Part shown: positions 8,523 to 14,129 of the stretch, piece after piece
How the letters are laid out: every line of letters begins with the position of its first letter
Numbering within the stretch: the stretch's first letter is position 1
Assembly: GCF_004359215.1 (NCBI RefSeq)
Contig: NC_090611.1
Span: forward strand, 310,292-324,420
Source: Bremia lactucae
Lineage: Eukaryota > Oomycota > Peronosporomycetes > Peronosporales > Peronosporaceae
Direction of reading: 5' to 3'
DNA: 14,129 bases
Notes under the pieces: model-generated
Database searches by the model: none
What the model was told of the DNA's origin: nothing
Seen by the model: the letters and a program-made list of their open reading frames with translations, nothing else
Translations under genes and position numbers: made by a program

Positions 8523-8527
8523 AACAT

Positions 8528-8658
8528 AACACTAAAAGTGATATTTGTACCATTCCGTTGAAGTTCAAGTTCAAGAAGGATGGACATGGACACCCGGTTA
8601 CACAAGTTTTACTTTCTATACGTGGAACAATAAATATTATTTTCTAGGAGAGGAAATA
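8528..8658. other. Unassigned right flank of element C
   Basis: This is the continuation of the target DNA that was joined to 4006-5328 before C inserted. It contains a short tandem GTTCAA repeat near 8560 and AATAAATATTATT near 8630. No gene was recognised. Confidence 0.4.
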
Positions 8659-8926
8659 AATAACGAGGTACAAAACTATTATCCTTATTAATTTTGACTT
8701 TTATGGCTCTAATATTTTTGAATTAGATAATATTGATGCAATAAGATATTACCTCTATAAATTGGTTGGATTAAGTCTAAATCAAAACCGTCAATCGTTA
8801 TAAGACACGATTGTGCGGTGCGTAATAATACAGTTTACTTTTCCCTTATTCCTTTCCATTTGAATTACCTTAAGTAGCTAAAGCCCCTTAGCTACTTAGA
8901 AACCTTTCTCTGTGTGCCCCGTTACA
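8659..8926 (+). repeat. Shortened LTR related in layout to the A family
   Basis: The right end is the shared CCCCGTTACA terminus (8917-8926). The left end may be AATAACGAGGT at 8659, an eroded TGTAACGGGGT. The body shows the same order of marks as the A LTRs: an AATACAGTTT tract, a long perfect stem, a CTTTCTC run, then the terminus. TAGGA occurs at 8645-8649 and 8927-8931 and could be a target duplication if about nine bases were gained at the left end. Left-end placement is tentative; the right end is firm. Confidence 0.55.
8871..8898 (+). repeat. Perfect 11-bp stem-loop in the 8659-8926 LTR
   Basis: TAAGTAGCTAA (8871-8881) and TTAGCTACTTA (8888-8898) pair exactly around AGCCCC. It sits near the 3' end, in the place taken by the CTCTTAAG and CTCTTTAAA stems of the other two LTRs. 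Confidence 0.85.
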
Positions 8927-9171
8927 TAGGACATATCCCAAGACTTACAGAAGTAAGAGAGAAGACGATTCGTCCGACAACTAAATAGAAAGAAAAAAGA
9001 AAAAATCCGTGGACACGAATTTTGAAGGTTGTGACAAGGTTTGCGAACAAGAACAAAAGTTCTGGTTACGGTTAAGGAATTGAACATTCGAACGATAAAG
9101 AGTGCAATGTAACCGCTGTCACAATTTCTGACCCAAGAAACTCTGGTGAGCCTATGCGTAGCAGTCACAAG
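8927..9171. other. Spacer between two inward-facing LTR 3' ends
   Basis: The 245-base spacer holds no recognised gene. A 90-codon minus-strand open frame (8896-9168) overlaps the LTR end and has no recognisable feature. No convincing primer-binding site or polypurine tract adjoins either LTR end. Confidence 0.45.
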
Positions 9172-9291
9172 TGTAACGGGGAAAGTACTAGTTAACCTTA
9201 CACTGATTACAGTAAAGGTGAGGCCGCAAGGGTACTGAGGAAGGGTTCTAAGTAGCTAAGGGGCTTTTGTAAAGCGCTTAAATGGCCCTAA
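9172..9291 (-). repeat. Terminal fragment of an inverted LTR
   Basis: It starts TGTAACGGGG at 9172. At 9247-9268 it carries TCTAAGTAGCTAAGGGGCTT, the reverse complement of bases near the end of the 8659-8926 LTR. Read on the minus strand, the order is stem half, GGGGCT loop complement, then CCCCGTTACA, so this is the 3' end of a minus-oriented LTR. About 50 extra bases lie between the shared block and the terminus. The right boundary is unclear; a second candidate, CCCCGTAACGTACA, lies at 9303-9316. Confidence 0.5.
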
Positions 9292-9441
9292 TGTAACAAA
9301 ATCCCCGTAACGTACACTTTGTGTACTTAAAAGGATGGTCAATTTTTACTTAAGTGATGAAATTGTACCTATCACTTGGGTGTGGTTCACATTGTGACCC
9401 ACATGTGTATGTGATGTCCCTGAGGGCATTCACATTAGCGG

Positions 9442-9462
9442 GGATGACGACTAGCGTCATCC
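9442..9462 (+). repeat. Perfect 8-bp stem-loop in the element D leader
   Basis: GGATGACG and CGTCATCC pair exactly around ACTAG. Confidence 0.8.
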
Positions 9463-9551
9463 GTTACGCGAGGTGTTTAGAAAGATACGCTCGCAATACA
9501 TATTAGTTTTTATCCACAGAGATGACATTTAAGGATTGGTTAAAACTAAAT

Positions 9552-9580
9552 ATTTATATTTATTGCGATTAAATATAAAT
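9552..9580 (+). repeat. Perfect 11-bp AT-only stem-loop in the element D leader
   Basis: ATTTATATTTA (9552-9562) and TAAATATAAAT (9570-9580) pair exactly around TTGCGAT. The arms contain TATA-like sequence, so a promoter role is possible but unproven. Confidence 0.8.
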
Positions 9581-9805
9581 TAGTCTGAAAACTACTTCCT
9601 AAAACGTAAGTGCGCACGTGGAGCTGGATTACCGCTGGTGTGACGTCACTTAGTCTACGGTTTGTAGTTCGTTGCGCGAGGTCACTTAGGCGCCCACCAA
9701 CTACCTCACTGCACGTGAGAGAAGACGGTTAACCCCTTCGATGCTGTGCTAAGGTGTGTGCTTAAGTAGAGCGTGGCCGCATTTTGAGACGTTTCCACCT
9801 ACACT

Positions 9806-9823
9806 TGGTAGCACTTTTAATCA
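9806..9823 (+). promoter_or_regulatory. Possible primer-binding site of element D
   Basis: TGGTAGCACTTTTAATCA begins with TGG, the complement of a tRNA CCA end, two bases after the proposed LTR end. No tRNA partner was identified. Confidence 0.3.
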
Positions 9824-9825
9824 TT

Positions 9826-10239
9826 CCTACGGCCGCATCTCTGAGCGTGTCTGTGAGAAGGAGCCTCAATATCGATTGGGTTCATTTTCCCCACCTCTCC
9901 GAACATCATCGGGAGGTGGCAGAGCACTTGGCGCAGGGACTTGGTGAACAAGCCATTACCAGATTCTTCGGCAGTCGACCAGAGTAACATATTGCTCAGT
10001 TGAAGCAGTTTGAGGCATTCGTGCTCGGACAGCGGAGTGCCGCGTCCGAGGAGCCGTAGTCCGTCACTCAGATTCAGGATGAGCTGGGGCGTGGGCAGGC
10101 TCGGAGCGAGGCTCTTAACAGAACTGTTGAGATGCTCTCCGCCAAGGACTACTCCGAGAGTAACGTTAGCGTGAATATTAAGATATTACGGGAGAGAGAC
10201 CGTAATACGTTGCGGTGCACTCCCGAAAAGAAACCCTAA
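9826..10239 (+). pseudogene. Gag-like N-terminal frame of element D with two nonsense codons
   Basis: One frame runs through the whole interval with only two internal stops, TAA at 9985-9987 and TAG at 10057-10059, then ends at TAA 10237-10239. The peptide is helical and charged: HFPHLSEHHREVAEHLAQGL, AQLKQFEAFVLGQRSAASEE, TQIQDELGRGQARSEALNRT and VEMLSAKDYSESNVSVNIKI. Such coiled-coil leaders precede the gag domain in gypsy-type elements, which is the basis of the call. There is no clear ATG start. Similarity to gag stops at about 10240, where DNA related to element E begins. It could also be another protein from an unknown element. Confidence 0.45.
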
Positions 10240-10740
10240 TTGCCCTCTTCGGGCAACTTAATTCGTTGCTCTGGGATGACCAGCGATCGCTACCAAATTC
10301 TGTTATTCAACTCATTCAGGCTTCACAACTCTGGTGAGGACGTACTTATTCATCGATGCTTTTTACGCATCGATGGCTCAAATGCAAGTGGGCGTAGGAT
10401 GATAATTCTTTGTTCTAAGCTTGGGAAGCATTCGTACACAATGCGCAAAGCATAAGCTGCGAGGCCTGGCTTGACAAGCTGGATGTTTTCCGTGATCGGT
10501 CCGAAAACCGGACTGTAGTCTGAGCACGCTACAAGCTGCAACGTTTGCCCAGAGAGGAAGGTTACCTTGCCTCTCGTGAGGGAAGCCATGTCCATGCTGC
10601 TTAAAGGGTGCAGTCCATGCCGCCAAAGGAGGAATACTACTTCCTCAAAAACTCTCATTAGACGACGCATTTCTCTTGTGAGATGCGCAATGGGATTAAG
10701 AACCTACTACCATTTTACGAGCGCAGGAAGTACTCGCTCT
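10240..10740 (-). other. 3' region of element E after pol
   Basis: It follows the pol stop codon at 10741-10743 and has no recognised domain. An ATG-initiated minus-strand frame of 106 codons (10350-10670; MRRLMRVFEEVVFLLWRHGL at its start, PSMRKKHR at its end) is free of stops in otherwise decayed DNA; I do not recognise it. Stem-loops include TTGCCC/GGGCAA near 10240 and CATCGATGC/GCATCGATG (10351-10359/10367-10375). Confidence 0.4.
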
Positions 10741-11450
10741 CTAATGGACCCTCTGTAGGAGAGGATGGGTCTTGTCGTACTGTCGAACGATATCCGGAAC
10801 GTCCATAATCAGTTAGAAACAAGGCTTACAGCTTTTCTGCGAGGGTGGATACTCTTGCCAACGAACGAGGTAACTCGTTCGAATCCCTTCACCCAGGAAA
10901 TATCAGATTCGCCCCATTCGCCGAAACCGAGTCATCACAGTAACTTGAATCGCGTCCTCTGATGTTTACGTGAGAACATTGATCACGAACGATCCCGTCG
11001 TCACGAGTCAGCGACGACGGTTGACAGTGTTTCTCGTGCGCCGCTGCAAGACGTGCACAAATTGCGGTTGATCAACTGGCGAACAAATGGACACATCAGC
11101 CCCATAAACGAGCTGTTGACAGCTCGTTAAAAGATCTGATCCTTGGAGGTTGTTGTGGATTGTCTGGTTCGTGAGAATCATAATCTGTCCCGAGACTATC
11201 AGACTTTAGCTCCGGACCATCAGGCTTTGGCGAATGCCTTAGACCGTCTCGGTTTGATTCGGAACCGTAAAAAGCCTCGTACTGATGGTACGGACGGAGA
11301 CGCCCGACATAAAGCTTAGATGCGTTTGCATGCTACGAAGCCGCTCGATCGTGTACGCATTGTCGTGGCGATAGGTATACGAAATGGACGATATACCTGG
11401 ATAGTAATTTGTAACTGCCCACATTCGTCCCTACATGTAGCAGCATTATC
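10741..11450 (-). pseudogene. Gypsy pol C-terminal region and chromodomain of element E
   Basis: On the minus strand, a frame near 11450-11410 reads VGTNVGSYKLLSRYI. A second frame gives HDNAYTIERLRSMQTHLSF and the first returns with YVGRLRPYHQYE (11276-11311), the conserved end of the integrase C-terminal module. A linker rich in Pro, Ser and Asp follows. The chromodomain appears as GIRTSYLVRWQEYPPSQKS, then a stop, then MDVPDIVRQYDKTHPLLQR, ending at TAG 10741-10743. Chromodomains in such elements steer integration toward particular chromatin. The aromatic Trp of VRW is kept. Frames change at least three times, so this is a relic. Confidence 0.85.
11107..11128. repeat. Inverted repeat with 10-bp arms in element E
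   Basis: AACGAGCTGT and ACAGCTCGTT are separated by TG only. Confidence 0.85.
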
Positions 11451-11473
11451 GCTATTTCTGAGTTTGTCCTCGT

Positions 11474-11496
11474 CAATGTTGATTGAATCAACATTG
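11474..11496. repeat. Near-perfect palindrome with 11-bp arms in element E
   Basis: CAATGTTGATT and AATCAACATTG flank a single central G. Confidence 0.85.
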
Positions 11497-12115
11497 GTAT
11501 CCTTCGCATTGACGTAGAGGTAATGCGTGATGAGCAAAACGTAAATGTTCTTTGCTCGAGCGAGATCCCCCTTTAGAATAAGAATCACTCTTAAACAAGG
11601 TGTGTATGCGTAAATGGCGTAAGCCCTTCACGAAAAAAGGTGAATGCTTTGTAGAAGCATGCACTGAATTGTTGATGGCAAATTCTACCATCGGAAGAAC
11701 TCGCTCCAACTCGTAATGTGTAGACGTATCCGCGAAGCATCTCTTCGAAAATACGATTCGCACGGTCTTTCTGACCATCTGTTTCAGAATGATTAAAAGT
11801 TGACATTTTAACTGTATTTCAAGTGATTTGAATACCATTTTGACAAAATTCCGCTGTGAATGTAGGGTCTCGATCTGTGACCAGATCACGGGGTAGCCCA
11901 TGGAGTCAAAATATCGTGTCAACAACGACACATGCACAGCCTTTGGTTGTGGTCGACTCCGGGACTGCAGCAAGACGTACCATCTTTCTGAAATGATCAG
12001 CAAGCACAAGAATGCCGTTATTCTTGTGAGCGTCTTCAGGGAATTCAAAGACGAAGTCCAAGGACATTTATTGTCTTAGTTTCTTCTTTGAAACTTATTG
12101 CCAAAGGTACCTGGA
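11488..12115 (-). pseudogene. Gypsy integrase core of element E, catalytic Glu replaced
   Basis: The frame from 12067 reads MSLDFVFEFPEDAHKNNGIL, VLADHFRKMVRLAAVPES and, after a frameshift, LHGLPRDLVTDRDPTFTAEF. These hold the first and second catalytic Asp (about 12056-12058 and 11873-11875). The third block is FNHSETDGQKDRANRIFEEM; the catalytic Glu expected after GQ-x is Asp (11765-11767), about 36 residues after the second Asp, so spacing is normal. Downstream, LPMVEFAINNSVHASTKHSP and FFVKGLRHLR are the usual tail. Integrase would join element DNA to the chromosome. With the Asp replacement plus frameshifts it is dead. Confidence 0.9.
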
Positions 12116-12870
12116 AAGCTTGACCACAGGTTTCTGAGGACTTATTTCCACAGAAAGTTTTTAAGGATTATCCCGTCCAACTGTCTCTAGCTGTGGTTGC
12201 GCTACCACAGCAAGCTCCTCTACGATCGACTCTCCAGTCGGTCAAGGACTTTCGCACTGTCTCTTATAGACGGGCACTTCAAATTTTCTTTGATATTGCT
12301 TTTCAAGCAAGCAACCTGGTTTCGTACCACTCAACTTATTCGAGTGGTGGAACTTGACGCTGCCTGTGCTTGTGCACAGCCGTCGGGATCTAACCGCACA
12401 GTGTGATAATAATCACACTGAGGTCTTGTGGATTCATGCGAGCGACCGACCCACAAGTGAGGCCATCGCAATCACTCGTAGTACCCACACGCTTGTAGAC
12501 GCTCCAAAATGTTTATCAGTTGGCCATCTGATGAACAAGAGACAGGCATCGTCATAGCTTGATGACGCCAATATATACATGGCTCGTGATTTCTGAGCCA
12601 CGGTAATCCAAGGATGACATTAAATCTGTCATCCAAATCTAGTACGATGAAATCATCATTGTAGTGTATACCCTTTAACGTGTATTGGATACCAGCTACA
12701 CGTTTGTTTACTTAAACAGATGCGCATGTTGCTAGACGCACTGTCATCCTTGTTTGAGGTATATCCCGCTCAATAAATTTGATTCTGTGATCTCCTAGCG
12801 TATTGGCGTCCAATAAAATTATTCGACGCCCCACAACCGACGAGGAACTTAAGCGGCAATTTATTTGACA
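12116..12870 (-). pseudogene. Gypsy aspartic protease and linker of element E, active-site Asp lost
   Basis: The active-site region reads KFLVGCGASNNFIGRQYARR; the codon at 12836-12838 is GGT (Gly) where the catalytic Asp is expected. The domain continues with DIPQTRMTVRLATCASV, the core block DDFIVLDLDDRFNVILGLPW and LRNHEPCIYW, then a long low-conservation linker with several stops (CSSDGQLINILERLQACGYY, LETVGRDNP, KLSVEISPQKPVVKL). The linker meets the integrase near 12115, so the reverse transcriptase and RNase H are missing at this junction. Protease assignment is secure. Confidence 0.85.
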
Positions 12871-12884
12871 CTTATTTTCATGGT

Positions 12885-12902
12885 GATGAGGTTAACCTCA
12901 TC
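12885..12902. repeat. Perfect 18-nt palindrome in element E
   Basis: GATGAGGTT and AACCTCATC are exact reverse complements with no spacer, just upstream (in element orientation) of the protease active site. Confidence 0.8.
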
Positions 12903-13139
12903 CGCTTGGACAGTTCCACACAATCTTTGTGTGTAAGAAGTAACTTTTATCAAAAGACCTGCAAGTTCTTTTGACGTTGCTGGATCAGTAGGGCGCTCCG
13001 CACCTACTGACCCCGACCGGTTTTTGACGACCCGGCTCGTCGTTGCGATTTTGCAACAGCGTCGGATCTGCGTCTTCCGCTGTTCCTAGCGAGAGGACGA
13101 TTTTCGATCAGTTTTTAAGGCACTGGCCGTAGGGCACTA

Positions 13140-14129
13140 CACTCATAGGCATAGTGGCCCCCTTTTTACAACGCTTTCATTTCTGCAATTGTTTGTAACT
13201 TGAAGAGCGAGGTTTCTCGCTCACTACATACGAGAAATCCATGGGTCCTAGACCTCCGTTTTCTTGTCGTCTTGGTGGACGATAAGCACCAGAAGAGATA
13301 AAAGCCTGTTTAAGACACAAGTCCTCCTGTTGCGCAATAGAGATCGATTGGTCTAGCGACTCTTATTCTAGCCGGAACAAATGGGCCTTAACAGGACTGT
13401 ACAGTTACCTGTGTTTGTTCGTCTATTGGATGACTAACGATACCACTGACCAAGTATCGTGCATGTTGGGCATAAGCGTCTAGATTACGCTTGCCCTGCT
13501 TCAAAATTTAAAAGCTTGGGTCGAGCCCTGAATTCGGCACGTGGCGGCTCAAATGTTTGTCTGAGCCGGGTCTTGAAGACCTCATACGACCCAAAGACTA
13601 ATGTGTCGTGAAGCTTGAGCCCCAAGAACCAAGATTTGGCACGTCCGACTAAGCTGGAAATGTCAACTTTTACTTTTATCGCATCCTTGATACGACGAGT
13701 TTCTATGGCATCATCCAATTCGACAAGCCATCTCAAAACGTATTATCCTTCGACTGCCTTAAACTTAGCGATTTCGAGCTTTAAGCTTTCGGGTCGACGC
13801 GGAAGCGTCGGCCCATTAGCAGCATGTAAATGCTGTTGTTTTAACAGTTCCAACTGTTGAGCACCTGTTCTCTCAACACCTCTGTGTGTCGAGAGCTTTG
13901 CTGGTGAAGCAAGGATACTTTTTCTTGGGTCCCATCGAGTTCGTGTTAAATAAACTCGGATATGGCCGCATGCTGTTCATCTCTGCCCAGAGTGTACAGT
14001 ATACCGCAAACGGCTGGCCCGCCGACGACCGAACTCATTCGTTCGATCGCTCTCCATTCAAGGTCACTCAAATGAGAAACCTTTCACGCGTTGCGTGATA
14101 GCCTTCTCGAGGCGCTTGAAAGCTCCCTC
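13140..14129 (-). pseudogene. Gypsy gag of element E, continuing past the window edge
   Basis: A coiled-coil N-terminal part reads HELDGTQEKVSLLHQQSSRH, then after a frameshift QQLELLKQQHLHAANGPTLP. The gag core follows: LRWLVELDDAIETRRIKDAI, VKVDISSLVGRAKSWFLGLK and KTRLRQTFEPPRAEFRARP, a Retrotrans_gag-type domain. Further on are YAQHARYLVSGIVSHPIDEQ and SISIAQQEDLCLKQAFIS, then LGPMDFSYVVSEKPRSSSYK leading to the zinc knuckle near 13140-13180. There the first Cys is TGA and the rest (KRC, then GHYAYEC in the next frame) is split by a frameshift. A TAA also interrupts the core near 13740. The start codon is not established. Confidence 0.85.

Larger units (their letters stand above)
9292..9803 (+). 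repeat. Probable 5' LTR of gypsy-type element D (boundaries tentative)
   Basis: A 512-bp interval from TGTAACA to CCTACA has matching TGTA/TACA ends and is followed after two bases by TGGTAGCACTTTTAATC, placed like a primer-binding site. The interval is a chain of stem-loops: 9312-9317/9321-9326, 9352-9358/9371-9377, 9381-9390/9394-9403, 9409-9420/9424-9435, 9442-9449/9455-9462 and 9552-9562/9570-9580. No second copy is in the window, so LTR identity rests on context. Confidence 0.4.
10240..14129 (-). mobile_element. Ty3/gypsy element E with chromodomain, minus strand, lacking reverse transcriptase
   Basis: Read on the minus strand the order is gag, CCHC remnant, protease, integrase core, integrase C-terminal region and chromodomain, then about 500 bp of 3' sequence. 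This is the chromovirus order (integrase last) except that reverse transcriptase and RNase H are missing between protease and integrase. Gag runs to the right window edge, so the 5' LTR lies outside. No 3' LTR was recognised; the left limit at about 10240 is where the D gag frame ends. The element is unusually rich in perfect short inverted repeats. Confidence 0.8.

Noticed and set aside
8295..8647. Two overlapping plus-strand frames
   Set aside because: They cover the copia C 3' LTR and its flank, with no protein features.
8896..9168. 90-codon minus-strand frame
   Set aside because: It overlaps an LTR terminus and shows only low-complexity residues.
9172..9316. Short 145-bp element with ends TGTAACGGGG and CCCCGTAACGTACA
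   Set aside because: The right end needs inserted bases to match and the flanks (ACAAG and CTTTG) give no target duplication.
10877..10887. GTTCGAATCCC resembling a tRNA T-arm
   Set aside because: It lies in the chromodomain codons of element E and no acceptor, D or anticodon stems surround it.
11141..11319. Plus-strand open frame with coiled-coil appearance (contains LSRDYQTLAPDHQALANAL)
   Set aside because: The minus strand over the same bases encodes YVGRLRPYHQYE and the following linker of the E element, a far more specific match.
1..14129. CRISPR array, prophage, toxin-antitoxin or other defence system
   Set aside because: No regularly spaced direct repeats and no such proteins; repeats are LTRs and hairpins.

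Overview
The window reads as repeat-rich nuclear DNA of a eukaryote, most likely a plant-associated oomycete (Phytophthora or downy-mildew type). The basis is two Ty1/copia relics, a chromodomain-bearing Ty3/gypsy relic, several LTRs sharing the terminus TGTAACGGGG...CCCCGTTACA, and no bacterial or viral gene layout. The kingdom-level call is fairly secure; the oomycete call is inference from the style of the reverse transcriptase, integrase and chromodomain segments. I found no intact host gene, tRNA, rRNA or CRISPR array.

Layout, left to right. 1-596: the 3' tail of an LTR element (A) with a polypurine tract and its 451-bp 3' LTR. It sits inside copia element B, whose reading frame starts at the first base after the LTR. 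597-2669: B from the integrase C-terminal region through reverse transcriptase and RNase H, broken by nonsense codons and frameshifts, followed by a polypurine tract and the start of its 3' LTR at 2670. 3095-3566: unassigned DNA holding a perfect 24-nt palindrome. 3567-4000: a solo LTR of the A family with a perfect 5-bp target duplication (GACAC). 4006-5328: unassigned DNA, with an unrecognised minus-strand open frame. 5334-8522: copia element C with both LTRs and a perfect target duplication (AACAT), internally deleted and mutated. 8523-9291: LTR pieces, two of which face each other. 9292-10239: probable 5' LTR and gag start of a plus-strand gypsy-type element (D). 10240-14129: a minus-strand Ty3/gypsy element (E) carrying gag, protease, integrase and chromodomain but no reverse transcriptase; gag runs to the window edge.

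No autonomous element remains. C has lost the integrase core and carries YVND in place of YVDD. E has lost RT/RNase H, the protease catalytic Asp and the integrase catalytic Glu. B is cut by the insertion of A.

The least expected signal is structural. The gypsy-type sequence (A-family LTRs, D, E) is packed with short perfect inverted repeats of 8-12 bp arms and small loops, far above my rough chance estimate, while the copia sequence looks ordinary. In two A-family LTR copies one stem carries a compensatory base-pair change, which suggests conserved RNA structure.
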